Made by a program: the position numbers and the translations under genes. The notes beneath the pieces are model-generated. The model was not told the DNA's origin, did no database searches, and saw nothing but the letters and a program-made list of their open reading frames with translations. This document shows positions 36,491 to 48,200 of a DNA stretch of 64,000 bases, piece after piece. Origin of the DNA: Actinernus sp. WN-2022 (taxonomy: Eukaryota > Cnidaria > Anthozoa > Actiniaria > Actinernidae); contig JAOWCC010001501.1 of the NCBI GenBank assembly GCA_030867875.1, forward strand, positions 32,260,792 through 32,324,791. The letters run 5' to 3'. The number at the start of each line of letters is the position of its first letter. Within the stretch, counting starts at the first letter, position 1.

Positions 36491-39303
36491 GTGACACACC
36501 CCCATCCTAATTTTAGGGAGTTGCCCCAGGGATAGGGAAATCGTCCCTTTCAAAGTCCCCTGGTTAGGTCTTCCACGACCTACAATCCCCCGTCATTTTG
36601 CACGAAATGAGATCGATGGAGCTGAATTGACTACTGAATCTTGTTACTAACATTATTTCTATAACATTGAACACTATTTTCAACAGAAAATGGAAATTTA
36701 TTAACACTTCAATGAACTTCATAGTATCTTTAAGGAACAAGACACACTTCAATGTACTTCAGTTAGTAGCTAATAAGGAACAAGACACAAAACATTGGCT
36801 GGTTGGGCTGTCTTTCATAGAGTACAAACTACAAACCCGTAAAATATCCATTAAATAATGTTGAAACAGAAAGTTGTAAATTCCTAAGGCATGGTTTTAA
36901 TTGTGCGGTTGTTTTTCAATAGTGATTTTACTTAACTATTACTTTATACATGTAGTGTGTTAAACATAAAGATAAACACAAAAGAGCAGGTTGCCCCAGT
37001 CAAGAATACTCTAAATTCTACGCTGGTCTCGGTAGCTAGAAAGTATCGGTATATCTCATATCACGCTAAACTTGAGAAGAAGAAAAACAATCTCCGTGGT
37101 TAGTTTCATGACAAAAACAATTTGAACAAATCCCCCACCCCAGTTTTCCAACCCAACAAAGTCGAGCATTTCCTCGACCCCAGGGGCATTGTTTGCATTC
37201 AATCCTCCTGTATTCCCCCACATATCTCCGTTGTTAGCCCGGGGGTCGACCCCTCAGGGAAGCCGCTGATAGGTGCATAAGCATTATAAACACCCCAATT
37301 GTTCCAGTTTGCCACTCCATAGTTAGAATCAACATTTTTATAAAACTACTTTGCTATATTGTGAAGTTTCTAATATTGTCCTTCCCAACAGTCTCTCAAA
37401 ATGTTTGGGCTATATTCTTGCAGGTGAGTGGAAGGATTCTTGGCTTTCTCACCTACACCGGCTATTTTTACTATAAAATGCATTCCTTTTTGCACAGCAG
37501 TACCATGTTTCAACTATAATAATTAATTTAGTTGTTAATTTAGAAAAGTCTCTGGTAAATTGTTGTAATAAACTAACAGTACTCTGTCATTTTACCATTC
37601 ATTTATATAGTTTGTTGTTGCTTCAGTTCAACCGAGGCGAAGGTTCACATAAATGTATTCACAGACAAACTCCCACATCATCGGCCCGTCAAAAAATACG
37701 CTTAGAAAATCCACTGCACTTCTCCAGCAATGACTTGCAGCGTGTCAGGATAGTAAAATGGTCCCTTTCCTCTTTGACCACTCCAGCCAGTGCCATTGGA
37801 ATCTCTTTCGGTGAATCACTCGATCCAGTTTATAAGATCACCGTTGATGACAGTGACACAGCACAACGCAAAAAACACTGATACGTTTCCCTGCAAAACC
37901 CAGGTGTTGCTTCCTCTTGTTCCGACGGTCAAATGCAGAAGAACAAAGTCTTATTTGCCGAACAGAACCAAGCTAATGTGGTCTTCCTACTGACGGTTCC
38001 ACCATGATGCCCTCTTCATAAACATACATCACATCCTTCGTAACATAAATTTCACCTACATTACAACCTAAATGTCTTTAAAATGTCACAGAAATGATGC
38101 CTTACAATTTGGCAACATGTGAAAATAAATATACTGAAAGTCAGATTGGAAAAACGGCCGATGGAAGTGGATTGCACAGAGCGATCGAAAAGAGTGCATT
38201 TTTCGACTCTGACAAAAGATGGCGGCCAGCGTCTAAGCGCGCAAAGCGTAATGGTCCGTCCTGGGTCTTTAATAAAATATCATTCTCTAGGATTGTAGGT
38301 ATAGAATGTCTGACACCTGAAAAACAACTGCATGAAGAAATTCAATCTTATGACTCAATTCATTTTCAACTCATTTGCATAATGCCCTTAAATGACGTCA
38401 TTTCAAGGATTTGTAATGCTTTTTATAGCAATACTACGACCATAAATCGCCCAAAAACGGTTGAACAAGATTTAAAACACTTTACTGCGCCTAAATAAAT
38501 GATTTCTGGATAGGGCTTATAGGCACTTTAACAAGAAGTCGTCAAAATGTATCTTCATTAAACCGGCCAGATACATGTAAGTACAAATTAATTAGCCCCT
38601 CGGTATAATCTACCCAGGGAATTCTCTAGTATCAATATGTTTAGATCTTCAAGATCTTAGCATTTATTTGATATGGGGGAAATCATTGATTATTAAGTAA
38701 TGCATAAGAACTTTATTCTTAGTCGATGCATTTTTATTGGTCCAAGATGGCACGCACTGCGGGGAACTTAAATATAATTTGAATCCCCCGTGTAAGAAAT
38801 ATCTTGTATTCTAATATCAGATTCTTAGCTTTGCACTGAATGAAATGAATACTTGTCTCTTCATTTACGAATGTATTCTTAAAATAAATGTTGCTCAATT
38901 ATATGAACTATTTCTCATATGGCCACTCCTACCATATACAAATAAAGCATTTTTCCAAAAAGCAACCGAACACAGCTCGTTTCTCTTACTACCTTTCTCA
39001 GAATTAATATAATATCACCAAATACATAAACAAAATATATTCCTAGTTATCCTATAATTAATTACCAAGTACAAAGGTATCTATTCAGGTAATGGTGCCA
39101 AGTTTCTAAACTGGGCAGTGTTAGTATAAGGGAATTTCAGAAATAGAAATTTCCTTATATAAGGACACGAATTAAAAACAAAGGCCGAGCTAGAAAACCT
39201 CAGAACTAAGTTAGAATTAGGACATATACTAAAACTGTAATACTAAGTGTTCTATGATTTAGGTGCATTATTTAACAAATAGAAGATGCATGGTTCTCCA
39301 TGA

Positions 39304-39364
39304 TAGTCTCCTTCTCAGCCGGTCTTAGACCGACACTATATAAGAACGGCTGCGAAGGAGACTA
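39304..39364. repeat. Hairpin, 18-bp arms
   Basis: TAGTCTCCTTCTCAGCCG pairs with CGGCTGCGAAGGAGACTA (one mismatch). Confidence 0.8.
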
Positions 39365-39404
39365 GGTTCTCCGTGATCTATTTAAGGGTTAGAGAACGGC
39401 GTGC

Positions 39405-39552
39405 GTGTTTTATTGACAAATACAGGTACGCGCTGACTGTACGATGAACAGCGAAAAATGATGAATACTGCACGACGCCGACCGAATGCAGTATGAAGAA
39501 ATTTTGAGTTCATCGTACAGTCAGCGCGTGCCTGTATTTGTCAATAAAACAC
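39405..39552. repeat. Inverted repeat, about 46-bp arms
   Basis: GTGTTTTATTGACAAATACA and CGCGCTGACTGTACGATGAA pair with their reverse complements at the other end with one or two mismatches. The spacer is 57 bp. Confidence 0.9.
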
Positions 39553-39617
39553 AACTATAAAGTATTTTTATTGGTGCTGTGGTCATCAATAAAGCACCTA
39601 CTTGGATTTTCTACTAT

Positions 39618-40419
39618 GCACGAATTTTTATTTTTATTTTTATGCTGTTTATTAAAGTTTTTCACCTCACAATCCTAGCATATACATTCAAAACAATACA
39701 TAAACAATGCTGAGTTGACATTAAAGTGAACAGTTATTATACAATTTTCGGAACTCTGATCAGCGACACTCACAAACACACACAAACACAAAACAAACAA
39801 ACAAAAATAAAAGAAAAAAAACACAACTAATTTGGCTGATACTGGGCGTTATTTCGGAGAAAAATAAATAAATAAATAAATAGAAGATTTAAATATTGTT
39901 AGCTAATTGCCCCCACTTTGCCAGATGGAACTTTAGGGTATTCGCGTTAATTGCGCATCTGCGCTCAATCATTTCGTACTCCTTAACATTGGCTAAAAGA
40001 CGCCGAAGATGGAGGCCTTGGCCCTCGCCCCTCGCTTTATATACAGTCGATTTGAAAATGTGTAGTAGCAAGTTGGTTACTCCCTTTTGATCAACTCCTA
40101 GTATAATATTAGGGGTGGACGGGTCAGGAAGAGTGACGCTTAAACGCGCAAGGAAAACTTTGAATTCGAAATATAAATGGACTGCCATTGGGCATTCCGC
40201 GAAAGCATGATCGACAGATTCTAAGTGACATTTACAGAAAGAGCAGGCCGGGGAGAGAACTAAATGGAACTTGTAGAGATCCCGGTTCAGATACAAAATA
40301 TTATTGACAATCTTATATTGGAATTGTCTAAGATACGAACTATTAGTTGATTTATAAATACGTTTGTAAACCTCATGCACGAATTGTTTATATATTTTTT
40401 TAACACATACTTCGATCAT
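39618..40419 (-). pseudogene. 5'-truncated LINE: reverse-transcriptase C-terminus with zinc knuckle
   Basis: The 176-codon minus-strand frame (40419 to 39889) shows QFQYKIVNNILYLN, then a CxxC...H...C zinc-knuckle-like motif (CSFCKCHLESVDHAFAEC), as found in the C-terminal region of several non-LTR ORF2 proteins. A C-terminal LRRLLANVKEYE helix follows. The frame is open slightly upstream of the Met and then stops, and no catalytic domain is present. The 3' UTR runs left to an (AAAAT)n tail at about 39620. Confidence 0.8.
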
Positions 40420-40789
40420 ATCTACGTGGAAAGAAATTCTCGAGCGACATTATAATAAAATCAAGGACGCTGAGCAGCCAATGAAATCGCGTGTTCATCG
40501 GCTTAGGATGCTCCCTTAATTTATAGTATTAAAACACGTATTGCTCAAACATGTGCCTTACGGGTTCCGTGCAAGGAACACAAAGGATACCTAATTATCC
40601 TGACCGCATTGTTCACCGCTTTGCGGCTAGTTCAGCGATGCAGCGCCAGCCAGACTCGTGTGGGAATTATATTGGATTCATGTCAAACATACACCCTGGT
40701 ATACTGACGACACCCAAAGGTAAAAAGGCCGCTTTATATACCCAAATTAAGAGTTTCGTGACAGCTCCAGGAGACTTGTGACACTCAAA

Positions 40790-40940
40790 GCATATATAAA
40801 GAATACGGCAAGATTTTGACATACCAGAAAACCTAAAATATATATATATCAAATACCCATATTTCAATATAAAAATACCGTATACTCGATAAAAAAAAAC
40901 TTTTTATACCAGTTTACCCAAAAGGCCCTGGCCGACCTTG
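40790..40940 (-). repeat. Dispersed repeat, inverted copy near 59.43-59.52 kb
   Basis: AAATACCCATATTTCAATAT and AAATACCGTATAC with CCTGGCCGACC match the reverse complement of the later copy. Confidence 0.7.
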
Positions 40941-43900
40941 GCTTAAGGTTCTGATACACGACGTTTATATATTTTACCAAGTGCACAGTTTATTATTTAA
41001 GAAATTGACGATAATTGTGAGCGACGAAATTTACATTAACGACGGCTGGTCTTAAAATGTGAACGACGCTTGAATTTTTCTTGTCGCAAAGAATCACAAA
41101 ACGCGAAAGATACTGACGTTATCAATAACACGAGATATGAGCTTAAAAGGTGATGTTGGATGCAACGATTTTTAATGACGATTTTTCGTTGCGCGAAAAG
41201 TCAACATAGTGTAACATGGCGCGCTAGACGATTTTTAACGCAATCTTCGTGGCGGCATCATGTTGCAAGTTTTCGAATTACCTTAATCAAAAACCTGCAA
41301 CGTTGTTGCGCGAGTTTTGTTGGAGTTGCTTCGTGTAATGTCCTCGCCTTTGACTTTTCGCGCAACGTCGTCCGAGAAACCTGTTCGCTACACCAACGGA
41401 AACGAGGTTACGTCTATAAACAAAAGACTTCACTCGTCCGCCAGTGTCGAAGGAGGAGCCTAGGTTGCTAGCTAGATGTTGCGCTAAAAATCATCCCGTG
41501 TAACATATATGTTGCCGCATCAATGTTACGCTAAAAGTTGTCTCGTGTAACATGCATTAAAAATCATCAGGAAAAAAATCGTCGTTACAAATGGGCTTAT
41601 GTAAAATTACCTTAATATTACTGAGAAGTCCTCAAAAATGTTTGTATAGATATACTGATACTAACTCAAGACTTTAATCTAAAAACCCCAGGGACTTATG
41701 CTATCCTGAGCAATTAAATAATTAGCCGAATCTTCATTTTGTAGGTAACCAAACATTCATGCATCGTAACCAGGGATATATATATTCGCTTGAGGGCGGC
41801 GCGGATTCAGTCATTTATTCAACCAATGTCATGTGTTTATTATTTAGTATTCTCCGTGGTAATCATGCAGAAAACCAAAGGAGATGCTTAAGTATTTAGC
41901 AATTTTCATCACCGAACTCTGGGAACCAACTATTGACACATTATTTATCGAAAAGTCCTGAAGATAATTACTTTGGCAAACCGTGTGATTGCTATACCGC
42001 AGGGGAGGGCTGATCAACACGAAACGAGTGGGCTTATCTCAGAAAATCACCAACACAAACAATATATCAGTAAAGACTGAAAGATTGAAGAGAGTTCTGT
42101 GATAACGTGAATGCTCAATACGGTTAAGATAATCAGCTTGAAATCCTCTCTGAGATATTAAACAATACATGCTTTTAAAACACTCTACAGAAACTGGCCT
42201 TATTATAAGATTATTTTAGGGATAAAAATATCATTTTCTCAGACAAAAAACGAAATGACTTTGTTGTGTAAATGTTTTTAAAGAGGGATTCACTAATCTT
42301 TACTAACATTTACTCACCCGAGCTATTCAGAAATATTCCATTATAGTTAAGAGCAAATGCATCAGATATTCAACTAATAGATCATGTGCAATCAGAATTG
42401 TCAAAATAGTAATTAAACTAACGTGAATTAAAAGGTTTTTAAAAGCACTTTAACTCTGCAAATCCCGCACTATTTCAGGCTTCTACATTATCCACTACAA
42501 CATCAATCTTTGGGTGCGAGAAAAGGATTTTTTCTTGACAAATCTTCAGAAGATTTTCTAATCTCCACTTTCCATGTAAGGTTAGTATACTCTTCCAATG
42601 TGAGTTCTAATGTCAAACATCGATATTTGAATGAGAATTTAAAAATACGTATATACGATGTATTTTGCCATACGTTTGCGTCGTATGGGGTAGAAACAAT
42701 CTATTAGGAAGAATAAAAATAAATATGCCTAATTTGTTATATGCATGACATATCAATCGGTACTCAACCTTAACGAAATTGTTAGACATTCTGACTATAT
42801 TTCTAAAAGCAAGTTATGTTTATTATTAGTTTGGGGCGAAAACCACAAGACAAGACTGTGAGATACAATACTTTATTCGCACTGATATGGTTGATTACGA
42901 GAAACTGATAGAATAATCACTACTAATATACAGTTTTTTAAAGTTTTAAATAAGTGAAAACGATAAATGAACTTGAAGTGCAGGGGAGTTGAAGTAAAAA
43001 AAATAATCAAACTATAAGCCAACTCCCCAGTGACCAAAGAAAATGTAATAAATGGGGTCGTTAATAAATAGTCATGATCATGAAATAATAGACGCACAGG
43101 CGGAGGCATGAAGTACGAAAAAGCCATGGTATAGTTATTGTTACTGAAACAAGACTCAAACTCACTTACACATATTAGGTTTCTAAATGACAAAAAAGTC
43201 CCAAAAATCCAAATCGAAAATTACATTTCAAGATTAGGATAATTCATGCATTTAGTTAACACGAAACCTAATTCATATACCGCACCTAATTCAAACATAT
43301 CGATCGAACTGATTCAGACGCCGTACTTCTGTCTACGTAATTAATCAATAACCGAGTTTCAAGAGCGTGCGCAGTTGAACCAACGGATATGTATTGGCTC
43401 TTCTTAATATTTATGCTAATTTACTTGAAAGTGAGGTTAAGCACGGAGAAGCGACGATGAATCGGATCCAAACTATAATAATCCAAAACCAAGTATAAAA
43501 TGAATGTAAAAAAGGATAGGAAAAAACCAAACAAGAACTTTACGTTCAATGCTTACTTATAACGTCATGCAAATTGCTTTCACAAAAATATTTGAAGCTC
43601 TCGCAAAGCTCCTTTTCTTCACTATTACTAGCAGATATTCTCACGAGCTCTTCCGCAAAAGCAAAATTGAAATATGGGATGAAAGACAAGTCTTGAGACA
43701 CCTCGTGATCTTGAAACTCGGCATTTTCGACCCCAGAAACTTCTCTCATTTCTTACTGCACATGCTCGATGTTCGTCGAGCATGCGCAGTAAGAAATAAG
43801 AGAAGGGTCTGGAGTCGATTACAGGACATTTTCATATGGGCTTCATTTTACTACCAGAATCCTTTTCAAATTCTCTTTCTCATTCAGATTTTTAAACTTC

Positions 43901-44224
43901 TTTGAGAATTCCAAGACAATGGTCCAACTCAGAGAAACAAAAGAATTCGCGCAAAGAGTTCTGGTAGTTGTAGTGTGTGACGTCATCATACAAACGTCAT
44001 TTTAGTTTTATTTCTTTTCGAAATTTAGATGAAAATTGAGCAGGAATGAAAGAGAAAAAAATGAAATGGTGCAATCCCTTATTTTTAAATCGTTCCAAAA
44101 GTCCCGCGCATTTTTGTTTCACGACCACGTAGTTCGCAGAGTTCGTGGTCTTGGACGTAAGATCAGGCAAGAAGCCATCGTTCACTTGCGCTTACGTAGG
44201 TTCTATAGGCCCTTGGCAACTAAC
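40941..44224. other. Intergenic DNA without a supported gene
   Basis: A stretch at 41040-41580 has repeated GCGCGAAAAGTC / CGTGTAACAT words. A hairpin lies at 43740-43805. No exon could be supported. Confidence 0.4.
43740..43805. repeat. Hairpin, 30-bp arms
   Basis: CTTCTCTCATTTCTTACTGC then CATGCTCGA, pairing with TCGAGCATG and GCAGTAAGAAATAAGAGAAG (two mismatches), 6-nt loop. Confidence 0.88.
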
Positions 44225-44340
44225 AAATCACGTGGTTGTACTGGAGAGCAAAACATATCTGAGATCGGTAGTTGTTAATAGCAAAACCTGTTTGTAAATA
44301 CTATTTTCCACCTCCAATCGATTGCCGATCTTTACTCACA
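44225..44340 (+). repeat. Dispersed repeat, direct partner at 12910-13060
   Basis: Same ordered blocks (AATCACGTGGTTGTACT, AGCAAAACCTGTTTGTAAA, CCAATCGATTG). Confidence 0.75.
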
Positions 44341-44445
44341 TACAATGCACGATGTACCAGGCTATAATGCTTCTAATAGGAGATATTACAGTCGAGTCTA
44401 CGAATAGCAGTTTCAGCGGCTATTGACCCAAACGCCTCACTTCAA

Positions 44446-44709
44446 CGTAACGTAACGTAACGTAACGTAACGTAACGTAACGTAACGTAACGTAACGTAA
44501 CGTAACGTAACGTAACGTAACGTAACGTAACGTAACGTAACGTAACGTAACGTAACGTAACGTAACGTAACGTAACGTAACGTAACGTAACGTAACGTAA
44601 CGTAACGTAACGTAACGTAACGTAACGTAACGTAACGTAACGTAACGTAACGTAACGTAACGTAACGTAACGTAACGTAACGTAACGTAACGTAACGTAA
44701 CGTAACGTA
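44446..44709 (+). repeat. (CGTAA)n pentanucleotide array, about 53 copies
   Basis: 264 bp of uninterrupted CGTAA. Both minus-strand frames reading RYVTL are by-products of a 5-bp period. It is not a TTAGGG-type telomere. Confidence 0.98.
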
Positions 44710-45071
44710 TACACGCTTGTGTAAGAGGATGTTGGTGTCACATAAGAATGATGGTTTCAATGGTGCTTCATTTCTGTCGCTCGGTCGTGACAAGAGCCCG
44801 GTTGCGTTTTTATAGCAAACTTCAACAGGTTGTAGAGAATCAATAATTCCATCACGCAAAAGCAAAACTTTCTTTGCAGAATTACTAGCTAATGTATAAA
44901 TATTTTTAGAATTTATATAAAGAAATAGAAATATTTGGGGTTAGCAGCACTTTAAGTTCGGCCCATGAAAAGTTCGCCATCTGAAAGGTGCCTAAGTTAA
45001 ACAGGTTGTATATTCAGTTCACAGCGGTTTTATGATATTTGTCGTCATGTATTGTTTTTTCTCTCTTTCAG

Positions 45072-45225
45072 GCGGTTGGTATGAGGAATGTAAGCCCAGC
45101 GATTGTTTTTTGGTTCTCAGCGTTAGTGGTGGGTCCTGCAAGTGCATTGTTTATATCGTGGAAAGAGAAAGCCAACCTAACAGATGATGACATCTTTATT
45201 ACTCAACGAGGTTTATACATACCAG
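45072..45225 (+). CDS. Channel exon 1 (signal peptide)
   Basis: TCTCTCTTTCAG acceptor and CCAG/GTATAG donor, ending in phase 1. The ATG at 45081 gives MRNVSPAIVFWFSALVV and GPASA, a good signal peptide with a likely cleavage after Ala22. The nine bases before it may be 5' UTR joined to an upstream leader exon. If instead the exon is internal, an upstream start would be needed; I see none. Confidence 0.7.
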
Positions 45226-48200
45226 GTATAGTATCCGCTCAGGGGATCCGCTCGAAGATATATTAGCTTATTTATAGTATCCGCTCGACGATATTAGCTT
45301 ATTTCAGCTACTCTGTAAATTCGAGGATAAATAAAGTGTATGTATGTATGTATGTATGATGGAAGGGTGAGGAGGACGATGAGGGGAGGGGAGGAGAAGT
45401 ATTTGCCCATGCAGGGAGGAGGTTCTGGTTCTCAGCGTTAGTAGTGGCTCCCACAAGTCCATTGTTTATATCGTGGAAAGAGAAATCCAATTAACCTAAC
45501 AGATGATGACATATATTACTCGCCCAAGTTTATATATACCAGGTACAGTGCCCGGACAGTGGAAGGGTGAGGAGGACCAGTAGGGGAGGGGAGGGGAAGT
45601 ATTTGATCATGCAGGGAGGAGGTTTTGGTTCTCGGCGTTAGTGGTGGCTCCCACAAGTGCATTGTCTATATCGTGGAAAGAGAAATCCAATTAACCTAAC
45701 AGATCATGACATCTTTATTACTCGCCCAAGTTTCTACATATACCAGATACAGTGCCCGGTTACTGAAAGGGTGAGGACGAGTAGGGTAGGGGAAGTAATT
45801 GTCCAGGGAAGGAGGACAACAATTTAAAAAACATGCTTGGTTTTCACAGAAAAAAAACACATTAGTGATAAAATGAAACCATGAATGGAATTATTCTGAG
45901 CCAATACAATACTAATGTGTATGTGTTTTTTCATAGAAATACACGGCTGGTTTTGTGAATTCCTATCTGTGGGAGTTATGTTAAAAATTCCAATAGATCG
46001 TACGGTTTTTGACCGACAGACTTTTAAAACCCCTCACATGCATACTCCAGGGCCCAGTTATCCTGAATTAAGGGTAATGACGTTTATTCGAATTGCTTAC
46101 TCGTGAACTATTGATTTGAGGGACAATAAGTCACTGCTTGAGGACAAAGGAGTAGAACGTTTCTACCAAGATTGAAAAAAAAAACTTTTCACCAAGAGAA
46201 TACAAATCATCGGTTAAAATTTAACCCCTACAACATTAACAACACATTATTTATTTATTTATACTCAAAATAATTTACAATAATACGACGGGAAAAAATA
46301 ATTAAGAATGACTTTGTAATATGAGCTAACCTAGGATAACCTAAAGGTTAATCGAACAAGGTAGCTTGGCTGGGCTTCCTTTTCAGAGAGACGCAGAAAG
46401 AACCGCATTTTAATTGTTTTTAAATGTTTTAATGGTTTTACAGACTGTGATTTTAATTTTATAACTTTTAAAAGAGACATGCACGACTACAATACTAGAC
46501 GTAAGTATGACATTTATAAGCCTAAATCTCGTAGCTCGTTTGGCCAACATCGCCTCTGCTTTCTTGCCATCCAAGACTGGAATATGCAGCCTGAGAGCAC
46601 GAGAAACATCCTAAATCTAGATCAATTTAAATGCTTTATCTAATTAGTTATATTATTATATTATATTATGTTATCATTATTATCTTTATTGTTATATTTT
46701 AATTCATACTTTATATTACTAGATTTTAACCTTAAAAAGATTTATACACATAATAATTTTTTACTCTAAGACAGGACCTTCCTGAAAATCACCTTAGGGT
46801 GAGGTTTGCCTCCTGAAAAAAAAAGACTTAAATTATTACAAGAGATCGGTTGTTTACCATTTACACGGAAATTCCAATCGGAAATGCGGTGTAAGTGGTA
46901 CACAAAATTTCCCAAACGGAATTTCCCTTTCGGAAAAACGTTTACCATTTGTACCCAAACCGGTCCAGATGAAAAACGCTCGGCATAAGGTCTGGAAGTG
47001 GTACGACCGACTGAGAATTGTAAATGGTATACGATTTCCCGGTCGGAAATTCTGGTTGGGAATTTTGGACTACATTTTGAGATGTTCCATTAATTTCGGA
47101 AATTTTCCATGGAACGAACCGAAAAAACGTTTACCATTTACATTCCAACAGAAATTTCCGTGTAAATGGTAAACAACCAGCATAAGTAAGAGGAGATGTC
47201 TCGTAGCAGGTGGTGTCGGACACGACTCACGTGACTCAAGTTGACCAATGAGAGTGCTTCTGAAAGTTGTGAAGCGTTACTTTTCTGTTCAGAGAGTTCA
47301 GAGAGGACGTTGTATGTGCTTTCTTTTGTGCAGTATCGGAGTATTCTGAAAATATTATTCATATCCTTTCTGAAACTGACAAGGAAAACATGTAAACAAT
47401 GCTTGGTGACGTTTCAAGAGTAGATAAGACATTTTAAGTACCTAAATCTGTATCTAATCACGCCTTTGTCTTTACCGTTCGTGTTGTGTATGCGTTGAAT
47501 CGAGTGCTCTTCAAAAAGTCTATTTACTACGTTCAGAGATAAGAATTCACTATTATATTTACACAGCGAGGTACTTTTAATGATACACTTACAGAAAAAG
47601 TCAGGGGGCCCCAAGGGGCCCCTTCGTTTTAACGGAGAAAATTGACCTTGAAGTCATGCAGATCACGACCATGTCTTACTCTGCTGACTGTGTACAGCAT
47701 GTTGCCCAGTATCCGGCCAGTTCAGATTATAACCGCCGTATCTTTGCTTTCGTGGTTGGACAAATTGTGAACTTTCATCCAGAGACAGCCCATTTATATA
47801 CCAACATAATGAAAAAGGTTTGGCTGCTTTACCTTAAATATCTTGACAATTATTGCTTTTTTTGCAAAACTCCTGAGGTTCACAGTCCCTCTAAAACAGA
47901 CCATGGAATAATTAAGGTCCAAACACAATGATTCTAGAAAATATAATGCAATTTATTCTAAGGACCTCCCCTTGCAAAAATAATGTAAAACAGTGACTGG
48001 AGTCGTAAACTACACCTGATCCGCCAATACCTTGTTCAAGAAAGTCTAAGATATGTCACAAACCATACGTGTTTGCTGGTTTTCGCAGGCCGTCGAATAC
48101 TAATATTATCGCTCGACATAACTAGAAAATTCGAAAAGATGGCTTAAACTCAGGGAAATAAATAAATAATTTCTTACTGTAAAAAACTATATGGCGCGAA

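Larger units (their letters stand above)
34255..38527. mobile_element. 4.27-kb element flanked by TTAA
   Basis: Left end AGTGCCTATAAGCCCTA and right end TAGGGCTTATAGGCACT, each bordered by TTAA (34251-34254 and 38528-38531). Inner parts of the arms are also inverted copies: AATGACGTCATTTAAGGG and TTAAAGACCCAGGACGGACC with GCTTTGCGCGC. TTAA duplication is known for piggyBac and Kolobok elements. I could not recognise a transposase in open frames at 37612-37881 or 38094-38498. It contains a CAGGAGCCC MITE and a G-run element. Confidence 0.75.

Noticed and set aside
37612..38498. Transposase of the TTAA element
   Set aside because: Frames are open but I see no DDE/D-type or zinc-finger motif, so I left them unassigned.
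44437..44865. Minus-strand frames of repeated RYVTL
   Set aside because: Any frame through a CGTAA array stays open; no evidence of coding.
45424..45770. Functional alternative first exons of the channel
   Set aside because: Both copies carry the same stop and shift; one has lost its donor.
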